From positions 1 to 45,853 of the forward strand of contig CAISOB010000038.1 of the NCBI GenBank assembly GCA_903886975.1: a stretch of 45,853 bases of DNA. The letters are read 5' to 3'. Below the pieces are notes generated by a model. It was not told the origin of the DNA. It searched no databases and saw nothing but the letters and a program-made list of their open reading frames with translations. Made by a program: the position numbers and the translations under genes. Shown piece after piece: positions 1-11,400 of this stretch. The stretch is from an uncultured beta proteobacterium (GTDB taxonomy: Bacteria > Pseudomonadota > Gammaproteobacteria > Burkholderiales > Rhodocyclaceae). Every line of letters starts with the position of its first letter. Positions within the stretch are counted from its first letter, which is position 1.

Positions 1-174
1 GCGGATGCCAGCGCGGGGCTGATGAAATTCTGCTTCGGTGACCTTGGAGGTTTCATCGGTGCGCCTTGCCGGAATGAGGAACGACGCAGCACCGCGACAG
101 CGCTCGCGGTTCCGGTGCGGATCGTCGATGGCGGCGTGCGATTGCCGGCCGGGCGACTGGACAGCGCTAATTGA
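1..174 (+). CDS. Possible 3' end of a gene entering from the left edge
   Basis: Frame 1 is open from the first base to a TGA at 172-174, giving 57 residues that end in RLDSAN. The composition is compatible with coding sequence, but I recognise no family. The opposite strand is also open across the same bases, so strand and reality are both uncertain. Confidence 0.2.
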   Translation, partial: ADASAGLMKFCFGDLGGFIGAPCRNEERRSTATALAVPVRIVDGGVRLPAGRLDSAN

Positions 175-322
175 GGCTGGTCGTCAATCAAAGATTCCAA
201 GCGGTTGTGCGGCCTTCCATTTTGCAAAGCATTCCCAATTGCACACCGCAGGCGATACATAGCCGAGGCCGTCAATTTGACCACACTGAAAGGCGCGAGG
301 GCATTCTTCAGGCTCTGCACCT
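175..322. other. Intergenic stretch without a recognised gene
   Basis: Nothing with a plausible start, ribosome binding site and recognisable product is seen here. The sequence becomes more A/T-rich towards 320-400, as expected for the promoter region of the transporter gene at 464. Confidence 0.4.
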
Positions 323-351
323 TTGACATTCCCGGGGATTTTCTGTACAAA
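323..351 (+). promoter_or_regulatory. Candidate sigma-70 promoter for the TpsB-type gene
   Basis: TTGACA (323-328, perfect -35) is followed after 17 bp by TACAAA (346-351, four of six to TATAAT). It lies about 110 bp upstream of the ATG at 464 in an A/T-rich stretch. Assigned by eye only. Confidence 0.45.
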
Positions 352-463
352 CGAAATAATGAAGGTTGACTAAGCATTTAGAATATAACTTCGAGATCGG
401 ACGTTCGCCTTACTTGCCCGCCCGCCGGTCGAAAGAAGCACTGCAAAATCGTCAGGGAGCGCC

Positions 464-2242
464 ATGAAACGTCATGCCTCGATGAGCTGTATCTACCGTC
501 TCGTGTGGAGAGAGATGTGTGGGTCGGCCGACGTGACGTCAACGGGGGAGCCTGCTACGCGCCCTTCGGGATGGCAGCTGACGCTAAAGCCGGCGACGGC
601 GACGCTGCTTGTCGCCCTGTCGGCGCTGAGTGCCCATGCGGCGGAGCCGCCGCCCAACGCCGGCACGATCCTGCGCGAGATTCAGCAAATCGTTCCGCCA
701 TTGCCTTCGCCCGGCGGAACGGGCCTCGCCGTCGAACAGCAAGACGCGGGTCAGTTGCCGGCGAGCGAACCTTTCCAGGTCAATAGCATCAGCATCATCT
801 CGGGCAACACGGTTTTCGATACGCCGACACTGCATGCGCTGGTCGCCGACGCCGAGGGCCAGAATCTCACCCTGCCGCAGTTGGGCGAAGTGGTCGCGCG
901 CATCACCGAGTATTACCGCAGCCACGGCTATCCGCTGGCGCGGGCGATCATTCCGGCGCAGACGATCGAGGCGGGTGTCGTGCGCGTCGTGGTCAGCGAA
1001 GCGCGCTACGGCAAGATCACGCTCGCTAACCGCAGCGAAACCAATGATTCGCTGCTGCAGGCGACGCTGGCGCCCTTGCGCGAAGGGCAGGTGGTCAGCC
1101 AGGCGGAATTGGATCGCAGTTTGTTGCTGCTCTCGGATATTCCCGGCCTGCAGCGCAGCGCGACACTGAGCCCCGGCGAGAGCGTCGGAACCTCGGACCT
1201 GGCCGTCGAGGCGGACGCCGGCCCCGGCATTACCGGAATGATAACGGCCGACGATTACGGCAACCACCTGTCCGGGCGGGAACGCCTTGGCGCGACGGTG
1301 ATGGTCAACAATCCGCTGCACTATGGCGACGTCCTGACGCTGAGCGGTCTCACTGCGGGCCGCGATTTGAACTACGGACGCCTCAGTTACGAAACGCTGG
1401 TCAACGGGCAGGGCACCCGCGTCGGCGGTGCATTCATGGCGCTCGACTACGTTCTCGGCGATACCTTCGCCCAACTCAAGGCGCACGGCAGTGCGCTGGT
1501 CGATAGCCTGTGGGCCAGGCATCCGCTGCTGCGCGGCATGCAGGCCAATCTCTACGGCCAGGTGCAGTTCGATCGGAAGATCCTGCGCGACCGCGTCGAT
1601 GCCACCCATTTGCAGACCGACCGGCATCTCGAGAACTGGACCGCGACCCTGTCCGGCGATGGCACTTACCTGGACGGCGTCAGTACCGGCAGCATCGCCT
1701 GGACCGCGGGGCGGGTCGGTTTCGATGATGCCCAGGCGCAACTCTCCGACGCAGCGACGGCGCAAACGGCGGGCCGATTCTCGCACTGGAATGCCAGCGC
1801 CGCGCGCCTGCAAGGCCTCGGCGCAAAGAACGAATTGTATGTCGCGCTTGCCGCGCAATGGGCCAACACCAATCTGGATTCGTCGGAAAAGATGTTCGCC
1901 GGCGGGCCGTACTCGGTGCGCGCCTATGATGTCAGCGCGATGTCCGGCGACAGCGGGGCGTTGGCCACTGCGGAATTTCGCCGAGACCTCGGCAATGGCG
2001 GCTTCGGGCAATGGCAAGCGGTGGCTTTCGTCGACAGCGCGCGTTTGGTCCTTAACCAGAACGCCTGGAGCAACGCGAAGAACAGAGCGACGCTGAGCGG
2101 CGCCGGCCTGGGTTTAAACCTTACAACGGCGGACCAGTGGCGAGCCAAGGCTTATCTTGCCACGCCGATCGGCCAGATTCCAACGCAGCTTGGCTCGACG
2201 CGGTCGACCCGGGCCTGGATCGAGGTCGGCAAGAGCTTCTGA
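464..2242 (+). CDS. ShlB/FhaC/HecB-type (TpsB) outer-membrane transporter
   Basis: Two-partner-secretion transporter of the Omp85/TpsB superfamily, 592 aa. TpsB proteins carry large exoproteins across the outer membrane. Residues about 7-31 (IYRLVW core) resemble an extended signal peptide region; a hydrophobic stretch follows and probable cleavage is after SAHA (about 59). A POTRA domain covers about 104-187 (FQVNSISIISGN to VVVSEARYG). The rest is beta-barrel and ends in GKSF with the usual terminal Phe. The conserved barrel-loop motif VRGY/F appears as VRAY within GGPYSVRAYD. AGGGAG lies 4 nt before the ATG. No gene with a TPS haemagglutination domain is adjacent; the next gene encodes a giant DUF11/SdrD-B protein, the most obvious candidate cargo by position only. 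The family is clear; the substrate is inference. Confidence 0.9.
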   Translation: MKRHASMSCIYRLVWREMCGSADVTSTGEPATRPSGWQLTLKPATATLLVALSALSAHAAEPPPNAGTILREIQQIVPPLPSPGGTGLAVEQQDAGQLPASEPFQVNSISIISGNTVFDTPTLHALVADAEGQNLTLPQLGEVVARITEYYRSHGYPLARAIIPAQTIEAGVVRVVVSEARYGKITLANRSETNDSLLQATLAPLREGQVVSQAELDRSLLLLSDIPGLQRSATLSPGESVGTSDLAVEADAGPGITGMITADDYGNHLSGRERLGATVMVNNPLHYGDVLTLSGLTAGRDLNYGRLSYETLVNGQGTRVGGAFMALDYVLGDTFAQLKAHGSALVDSLWARHPLLRGMQANLYGQVQFDRKILRDRVDATHLQTDRHLENWTATLSGDGTYLDGVSTGSIAWTAGRVGFDDAQAQLSDAATAQTAGRFSHWNASAARLQGLGAKNELYVALAAQWANTNLDSSEKMFAGGPYSVRAYDVSAMSGDSGALATAEFRRDLGNGGFGQWQAVAFVDSARLVLNQNAWSNAKNRATLSGAGLGLNLTTADQWRAKAYLATPIGQIPTQLGSTRSTRAWIEVGKSF

Positions 2243-2454
2243 TTCCTCTCGGCGACGCGCGTATCGCCCGGGCCATTCGGCGGCGCGAGTACTGCCGACA
2301 TCCTTCCCCTTCCGGCATGCCGCAATGCCAACCGTTGCCGCCTGCCGGTAATAGGAATCGCCCTTGGCGCGCGGCGCCACGAAATATTTTGTTTGTTCCG
2401 CTGCAAATACCGAAATAGATCACGGTGGCGCTCCCACCCTCGTGCTATTATGGC

Positions 2455-2483
2455 TTACGCGCAAGTAATTACAATGTCATAAT
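2455..2483 (+). promoter_or_regulatory. Candidate promoter abutting the giant gene's start
   Basis: TTACGC (2455-2460), 17 bp, CATAAT (2478-2483). The -10 ends only 6 bp before the GTG at 2490, so transcription from it would start at or just past that codon. Either the message is leaderless or nearly so, or the gene is read from another promoter. No Shine-Dalgarno sequence precedes 2490. Confidence 0.35.
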
Positions 2484-2489
2484 ATACTC

Positions 2490-5400
2490 GTGTCCAAAAC
2501 CAAATGCCTTGCGCGACGGTGCGCAATATTTGCGCCGGTCTTTCTGTGCCGCGTCGGCGCACGCGCCGGCCTTGGCCATGCCGCAAACCGGCTGACCGCG
2601 CTTTCCGGTTTCCTGCGCCATTTGGCGGCCGCTTGGGCGCTGGTCGTCTTCGCCGCCGGCACGGCCTGCGCTCAGAACGTAGACCTCGGTGTTTCGGCCT
2701 ATACGTGGACGCCTGATCCGGTGGTGCATGCCGGCCTCTCGACCTTCAGCATCAATGTTACCAACAATGACCCGGCGGGCTCGGTCAATGCGCTCAGCCT
2801 CGCCGTCGAGCTGCCGTCCAATGTCGATTTCAGCACCGTCCCGGCGCCGGCCGGTTGCGCCTTCAATCTCATCGCCAGCCCGCAGACCCTGAGCTGCAGC
2901 AGCGCCTCCCTGGCGGCACAGGCGGTGTGGACGACGAACTTCACCGGCAAGGGGTCGAGCGCCGGCGTACAACTGACCAAAGCCACGATATCCGCTGCGG
3001 GAAATACCGATCCGAATCCGGGCAACGATCAGCTCTTGAAGAATACCACCGTGATCAACGGTGCCAACCTGACCGTGCTTAAAACCGGGCCGGCCAATGC
3101 GACGGCGGGCGACAGCATCAACTTTACGATCGCGGTCAGCAATGTCGACGGCCCCGACCCGGCGACCGCTTTCCGGGTCACTGACAATTTGCCGGCGAGC
3201 GTCGATTTCACCTTTCAGTCGGCGAGCGGCAGCAATTGGAATTGCCCGGCGCCGGTCGGCACCACGCTGACCTGCGACTATGTCGGCCCGGCCATCGCCA
3301 GCGGGGCATCGGCCCCGGCGATCACGGTCAGCGGGCGCATCATTACCGCCAATGGCACGATCACCAACGGCGCCAGTGTGGTCAGCACCGATCCAAACAC
3401 CGGCGATCCGAACCTCGGCAACAATGGCCCGTCGCAAGTCGTCGTCACCGTCGCGCCGGCGACCGACCTGCGCGCCAACAAGACGATGGTTTCGGCAGCG
3501 ACCGGGCTGTCCACCTACGCGACTGGCGAGGCTGTCAATCTGACTTTGTCGGCCAGCAACCTCGGGCCGCAAAATGCTACAGGCATAGCAATCACCGACA
3601 CGGTCGGCGCGGATTTCAGCGTCAGCTCGCTGCCCGGCGGTTGCGCCGGCGGCACCGGCGCCGGCCCGATCGCGATCAGCTGCAGCGCTGGCGCGCTGGC
3701 CAGCGGTGCGACCTCTTCGAGCTTTCTGATTCCGCTGACCGCTACCGGCGCTGCCGGCAACAGCGGGACCAACACGGCCAATGTGACGCGCAGTACGCCG
3801 ACCGCCGGGGCGAATATTTCGGCGTCAGTCAATTACAGTATCGCCGCGCCTTTCGCTCACCTGACGCTGGTCAAGACCAAGGGACCGAACCCGGTCGCCG
3901 CCGGTGGCAACATCACCAACACCATCACGGTGAGCAATGCCGCGACTTCAACCTCAGCAGCCACCGGAACGATACGCATCACCGACGTTCTCGATGCCAA
4001 CGAAACCTTTGTTTCGTTTTCTTCTGTCGATCTCAGCTGGTCATGCTCAGGCGTCGCCGTCGGTGCCAGCGGCACGCTGACCTGCGATTACACGCCGGCC
4101 AACTTGGCGCGCGGCGCGTCTTTACCGTTACTCACTATCGTCACCCAGGCGGCAACCGGCTATCTCGGACCGATCAGCAATACCGCCTGTACCGGACAAT
4201 CGGCAGTCTCGCCGCATATCCCGCCCGACAACAGCCCGGCCAACAACTGCGCGACGCGCACGGTGACCGGCACCAACCGCAACGTCGATCTCTCGCTGAA
4301 CAAGAGCGCCAGCATCGCGGCGCCGACCCATGTGCTGGTCAGCGACGGCACGCTGGTCTACACGCTGACGGTGGCCAACACTGGGCCCGACGTCGCGCCG
4401 ACCGTCAGCGTATCCGATCCGCTGCCCGGCTGGTACAACGGTTCGGCCGGAACGACGGGCGGCAGCGCGATCATCAGCGGCGCGGTCGCCGGCGAAACAT
4501 GCAGCTTTGCCGCGACGGTCAACTGCACGCTCAAGGACGTCGCCAGCGGCGCGCCGCGCACCATCACGATCACCGTCAATCGCCCCTTCGGCGACGGCGC
4601 TTTCACCAACACGGCGACGGTCGGGAGCGCCGATGCGATCGACAGCAACCCCGGCAACAACAGCGGGAGTGCCAGCATCATCGTCGACCCGCTGGCCGAA
4701 GTCGCCGTCGCCGCAATCGCCGCTGCGCCCGATCCGGTCAAGGTCGGCGTGCAATTGACCTATACCACGTCGATCCGCAACAATGGCCCGAGCACCGCCG
4801 CCGGCATCATCCTGCGCCAGCGCATCAACCTCGCCGCCTGGCTGCCCGGCAACCGCCGCATGACTTACGTCGCCGGCTCGGCGGCGATCGCCGGCACGAC
4901 GGCGACATGCAATTTCGTCACCTTCGCCGGCCCGCCCTACGCCGGCGACGAGGGAATCGAGTGCACCGGCCTCAGCCTCGCCAACAACGAATCGCGGCAA
5001 CTGATCTTCAAGGTGATTCCGGTCTATCCCTACCCGGATGCGCTCGATGCGTTGTTCACTAGCGACGCCACGATCAGCACCACGACCGTCGAGAGCGACT
5101 ACGGCAACAACAGCAATATCAACACCGTCACGGTGACCACCAAGGCGCTGGACCTGACGGTCACCGACAACGATCCCGGATCCGATCCGACGCCATTCGG
5201 CGACTCCATCGTCTACACCATCTCGGTGCAGAACAACGGGCCCTCGCAGGCCACCGGTTTCAAGCTGACGGTGACGCCCGCCGTGCCGCCGCAGGCCGGG
5301 CAGCCGGCGCCTTACACCATGGTCTACAACGCCGCCGCGCCGACCAGTCTGCCGCCGGGCGCGAGTTGCAGCGTCGTCGGCGCTGACGTCGTCTGCTACC

Positions 5401-8400
5401 TCGCGGGCACCCAGGCGGCGAGCGTGCTCGCCGCGGGCGGCAGCAAGACCTTCGCCTTGCGCTTCGATACCGGCCCCGGCGGCCCGGGCGGCAATATACC
5501 GGTCGGCAGCATCACCTACAGGACGACCGCCGCCGTCGAATCCTACGAAACTGGCGCCGCGCCCTTTGCCGGCGACGCCCTGCCAGGCAACAACACGGTA
5601 ACTGAAACGACGACCGTGCTGCCCAAGACCGATCTGCAAGTGATTTCGAAAGCGGTCACACCGGCCTCGCCGTTCAGCCTCAACCAGCCTTTCACCTATA
5701 CCGTGGTCGTCGGCAATATGGGCCCGTCTCCGGCCGCCGGCGTGCGCGTCACCGATCCGCTACCGAGCGGTCTGGCATTGAACGGTGCGCTCAGCGCGGC
5801 GATCGGCAGCGGCACGCTGACGACCAACAGCTGTTCATCGTCCGGCGCCGCGGCGACCGGCATCACCGTGAGCTGCGACCTCGGCACGCTGCCGGTGGCC
5901 GCAGGGCTCGGCGACAGCGCCAACCTCGTCACCATCACCATACCGGTGCGGGCGGTGCGCGGCACCTATCTGAGTACGCACGGCTTCAACAGCAACCGCC
6001 CGAACACGGCGAGCATCGCTGTGCTCGCCGTCGCCGGTGTGCCATTGTCATACGACCCGACGCCGGGGAACAATACCTCGAACACGGTCAACGTGCAGAT
6101 CCAGAAGTCGACGATCGCCGGGTCGGTGTATAGCGACAACAACAGCAACAATGCGCTCGATGCCGGCGAGAAGATCACCGCCAGCGTCACTTTCGGCCTG
6201 TATGGCCAAGACGCCTGGGGCAATGACATCGGCACAATCGGCGCGCCGGTCACGCTGGCGACGAGTACCGGCGATTTCCTGTTCGACGATTTACCGACCG
6301 CCGGCCCGGCCGGCTACAGCATCGTCGAAACCCAGCCGGCCGGTTATTACGACCGCTTTGAAGTGCTCGGCAGCTGGGCCGGGGCCGTGCTGCCCGACAC
6401 CGGCGTCAAGCCGCCCGATACCTGCGATGCGGTCAGCAACTGTTCGAGTGCCGCGGCGCACAACACGATCAGCGCGATCAAGCTGCCGCAGAACACCGCG
6501 GCCACTGGCTATCTGTTCCAGGAGTACGGTCAGGCGACGATCAGCGGGCACGTCTACCGCGATCTCAACAATGACGGCAACCGCAGCGGCGGCGGCGAAA
6601 CCGACATAACCGGCGTGCAGATCAAGATCTCGGGAACGACTTTCTGGGGCGCCGACCTGTGCGCCTTCCTCGGCGCCGCGTGTACCCAGACGACCAGCGG
6701 CACGGGCTACACCTTCACCGTTCCGCCGAGCGATGCGACCGGCTACACCGTGTCCGAGCAGTCGTTGCCAGCCAACTTCTACGACGGCAAGGATCAGAAC
6801 GGCACGGGCATACCGAATGTGATTGCCGGCAGCGACAACCGCGTCGCGCCGGAAGCCATCGTCGTCGGCCTCGCCAATCCGAACGTCAGTCTGAGCGAGC
6901 GCAATTTCGGCGAACTGCCTTACGCTTCGCTGGCCGGCAGCGTCTTCATCGATTCCAACAGCAATGCACTCAGGGAGGGTGGCGAGACCGGCGGCGTCCC
7001 CAACGTCATCGTCACGCTAAGCGGAACGGATTATCTGGGCCGCGATGTTTGCACGCTGCCCTCGGTCACTTGCACCGCGACCGCCGACGCCAGCGGCAAT
7101 TACAGCATCGGCGCGCTGCCGCCTGGCAGCAGCTACACCCTCACGGAAACACCGCCCGCCGGCTTGACGCACACTGGCGCCCAGGCCGGCAGCGCCGGCG
7201 GAACGGGCGGCGCCGGCATCGGCGTGACGAGCATCACGAGCATCAACCTCGGCGCCGGTGTTAGCGCCACCGGCTACAACTTCGGCGAGTTCGGCCAGGC
7301 GCTGTCCGGCTTCGTCTACATTGACCTCAATCGCAATGGCGTCAAGGACGCCGGCGAGCCCGGCATCGCCGGGGTGGCGATGACGCTCTCGGGGACGACG
7401 ACCGGCGGCATCAACGTTTGCGCCGCGATCGCGCCCAATCCGTGCACGGTGAGCACCGCGGCCGGCGGCGGCTACAGTTTCGCCAGCCTGCCGGCGAGCA
7501 ACGGCGCCGGTTACACGATCACCGAACAGTCGCAGGCGACGGCGCCGCTCTCCAACTATCAGGATGGTCCCGAAAGCGTCGGCACGGTCAATGGTGCGTC
7601 GAGCGGCAGCGCCGCGGTGAACGACCGCATTTCCGGCATCATCATCAACATCGGGCAGGCCGGCAGCAATTACAATTTCGGCGAGTGGGCCGGCGGCCTC
7701 TCCGGGCGCGTCTATCTTGACGCCGACGACAACGGCAGCTTCAACGGCGGCGACTCGGGCATCGCCGGCGTGACCCTGACGCTGTCGGGAACGACGGCCT
7801 CGGGTGTCAATGTGTGTACGCTGGCCACCTGTTCAGTGAGCAGCGCTGCCGACGGGACCTTCTCGCTGACCGGCCTGCCGGCGAGCAATGGCGCGGGCTA
7901 CCTGCTCAGCGAGACGCAACCGCCCGATTACGCCGATCGCACGACCACCGCCGGCACCTCAGGCGGTACCGCGAGCGGTACAGCGGTCAGCGGCGTCGTA
8001 CTCAGTCCGGGGGTCAGCGCCAGCGGCTATCTGTTCGGCGAAAAAGTCGGTGCGCTGTCGGGCTTCGTTTATCTCGACGCCAATAACAACGGCATCAAGG
8101 AAGGCGGCGAAACGCCGATCGCCGGCGTGACCGTGACGCTCTCCGGCGTGACCGGTTCGGGTGCCAATGTATGCGCCACGCTGCCCAGCTGCACGGCGAC
8201 CACGGCGGCCGATGGCAGCTACACATTCAGCGGCCTGCGCAACGCCAACGCCGCCGGATATACCCTCACCGAAACGCAGCCGGCTGGCTATCTCGACGGC
8301 AAGCAGAGCAAGGGCCTGATCAATGGTGCCGCCGCCGGCTGCAACAATCCGGCGTGCAGCATCGCCATTGCCAACGTCATCAGCGCGATTCCGTTTACGG

Positions 8401-11400
8401 CGGCATCGACCTTCACCCAGTTCAACTTCGGCGAGCTGACCTCATCCAGCCTCGCCGGGCGCGTCTATCACGACGCCAACAACAACGCCATTTACGATGC
8501 CGGCGAAGAACTCGCCGGCGTCACCCTGACCCTCAGCGGCACCGACGACCAGGGCGCGGTGGTCAATAGCGTCGCCGCCACGGCGGCCAACGGCACTTAC
8601 AGCTTCACCAACCTGCGCCCGTCGAATGGCGCCGGCTACACGATCAGCGAAACGCAGCCGGCCGGCATCGCCGATTATCCCGGCGCCGCCGGCACGCAGA
8701 CCGGCAGCATCGGCGGCAGCACGGTCGGATCGGCCGCGCTCAACACCATCTCGGCCATCGTGCTGCCGCAGGGCAGCAGCGGCATCGACTACAACTTTCG
8801 CGAGAATGCTTCCAGCATTTCCGGTTTCGTTTATCTCGACAACAACGACAACGGCGTCAAGGAGGGCGGCGAGGCCGGCATCGCCGGCGTGACCCTGACG
8901 CTCACCGGCGGCGCCGGCGCGCCCACGACGGTCAGCGCTGCCGACGGCAGTTACCGCTTCATCGGCCTGCCGAGTGGCGTCTACACGGTGACCGAAACGC
9001 AGCCTAGCGGTTTTCTCGATGGCCGCGAGACCGCCGGCAGCGTCGGCGGTACGGTAGACAACTCGAGCTTCACCGCCGCCGCCGCGCAGAATTCGATTTC
9101 GGCGATCGCGCTGCCGCTGGCCACTGCGGCGACCGGTTACAACTTCGGCGAACGCGGCGGCAACGTCAACGGCTTCGTTTATGTCGACATCAACAATAGC
9201 GGCACGAAGGACGCCGGCGAAGCGGGCATTCCAGGCATACGCGTCGCGTTGTACGATGCCGCCGCCGCGGTCAATGGTCCGGCACAGCCGTTCTGCGCGG
9301 CCCCGGCCATTTGCGTCACGACCGACGGCAGTGGCGCTTTCGTGTTCAACGGCGTGCCGCCGGGCAGCTACAAGCTGGTCGAGAACCAGAACGACGTCAA
9401 CGCCATCGTCGATGCCGGCAGCAACCCGCGCTACAGCGACGGCAAGGAGAGCGCCGGCGTGGCCGGCGGCAGCGTCAACAACGCCTTCTTCGGCAGCCAG
9501 GCGAGCTACAACACCATCGATGCCATCGCCATCACCCCGGCGGTGCTGACGGCCAATTCCGGCAATGTCGGCGGCTACCTGTTCGGCGAGATTCCGCGCG
9601 TCGCGCCCGGTGCACTCAAGCTGCCTTTCATCAGCGGCTATGTGTATTTCGACAGCAGCCACACGCGCATCCGCCCGGCTTCGCCGCCGGCCGATACCCG
9701 CGCCGCGGGCTGGACCGTGACCTTGACCGCGGCCAAGAGCGCTGGCGCCCCGGAAGTGATCTGCCAGCTCACGACCAACGCCATCGGCTACTACCGCTTC
9801 GATAACCAGAGCTGCGCCGCCAACTATCCGAAGTGGGCTGGCGGTCTGCCGACGACGGGATCGGCGGCGACCGTGGGCGGCAACTATACGACTTTCAGCA
9901 TCGCGTTTTCCAATCCGGCGAACGGCTTTAACACCACGCCGCAGTCCGGCGGCAACGCCGGTATCGCCAATGCGCTGGCCGGGCAGATCACCAGCATCAC
10001 GTTAAATGCCAACGACGACATCAGCGAGCAGAACCTGCCACTCGATCCGTCGGGCATCGTCTATGACTCGATCGCGCGGGCGCCGGTGTCCGGTGCCACG
10101 GTGACGATCAGCGGGCCGGCCGGCTTCAACCCGGCCGTGCACCTCGTCGGCGGCAGCGCCAGCGTCACCACCGGCAGCAACGGCTATTATCAATTCCTGC
10201 TCACGCCCGGCGCGCCAGCCGGCAGCTACGCCCTGGCCGTGACCGGCTATCCGGCAGGCTACGTGCGGCCGGCGAGTCCGCTCGACGAGCCCTCGACGAT
10301 CATCCGCAAGTGCAGCGCGGCGCTCAGCGTGCTCGCCGTGCCGGCGCCGGCGCTGGTGCAGAACTCGAGCGCCGCGCCGGGCGGCGCGCCGATCGACCCG
10401 GCGACTTGCCCGGCGAACTCGGGCGCGCTCGCCGCAACCGCCAACACGCCGCAGTACTACATGAGCTTCGTGATCAATCCGGCGGCCTCGGCCAATATCA
10501 TCAACAACCACATCCCGCTTGACCCGGCACTGCTCGGCGCCATCGCCATGAGCAAGACCACGCCGATGACCACGGTCAGCAAGAGCGGCCTGGTTCCCTA
10601 CACGGTCACGGCGACCAATACGCTGGCCGCGGCGCTCACCAACATCCGGGTCGTCGATCGCATACCGCCGGGTTTCCGCTACCGGCTCGGCTCGGCGACG
10701 ATCAACGGCATCGTGCGCGAACCGCTGGTCTCGGGCCGCGATCTGGCCTGGCCCGGCCTCAACTTCGCGGCCGGCGAACGCAAGACCCTGCGCCTCGTGC
10801 TGGTCGTTGGCAGCGGCGTCGGCGAGGGCGAATACGTCAACCAGGCCTGGTCGCTCTACGTCGACAACGCGCTGGCATCGAATATCGCCAGCGCCAGCGT
10901 GCGCGTCATCCCCGATCCGACCTTCGATTGTTCCGACATCATCGGCAAGGTTTTCGACGACAAGAATGCCAACGGCTACCAGGATGAAGGCGAGGCCGGC
11001 ATCGCCAACGTGCGCGTGGTCACTGCCCGCGGCCTGCTCGTCACCACCGACGCCGAAGGGCGCTTCCACGTCGCCTGCGCGGCGATTCCGCAGAGCGACC
11101 ACGGTTCGAATTTCGTCATGAAGCTCGACGAGCGCACGCTGCCTTCAGGCTACCGCCTGACCACGGAAAATCCGCGCGACGTGCGCGTGACGCGCGGCAA
11201 GATGGTCAAGCTCAACTTCGGCGCCACGGCCCATCGCGTCGTGCGCCTCGAACTGACGGCGGCCGCATTCGTCGCCGGCGGCAATGAACTCGCGCCGCAG
11301 TGGCTCGCCAAGCTCGACAAGGTCGTCGCGCAGTTGAAGGGTCGCCCGTCGGTGCTGCGCATCGCCTACGCGAGCGCCGGCGGCGAGGGCAAGGAGCGCA

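Noticed and set aside
366..389. TTGACT ... TATAAC as a second promoter before the TpsB gene
   Set aside because: The spacer is only 12 bp, too short for sigma-70.
584..2017. A 477-codon open frame on the minus strand opposite the TpsB gene
   Set aside because: Arg/Ala/Gly-rich shadow of a high-GC gene; the plus frame has a signal peptide, POTRA and barrel motifs.
3236..5639. Long alternative frames (608 codons on plus, 503 codons on minus) inside the giant gene
   Set aside because: Low-complexity translations rich in Arg, Gln and His with no domain; they mirror the repeated DUF11 codons.
6117..9600. Regularly spaced repeats considered as a CRISPR-like array
   Set aside because: Period is about 350-425 nt, the repeats are diverged and in frame, and they encode a known type of protein repeat.
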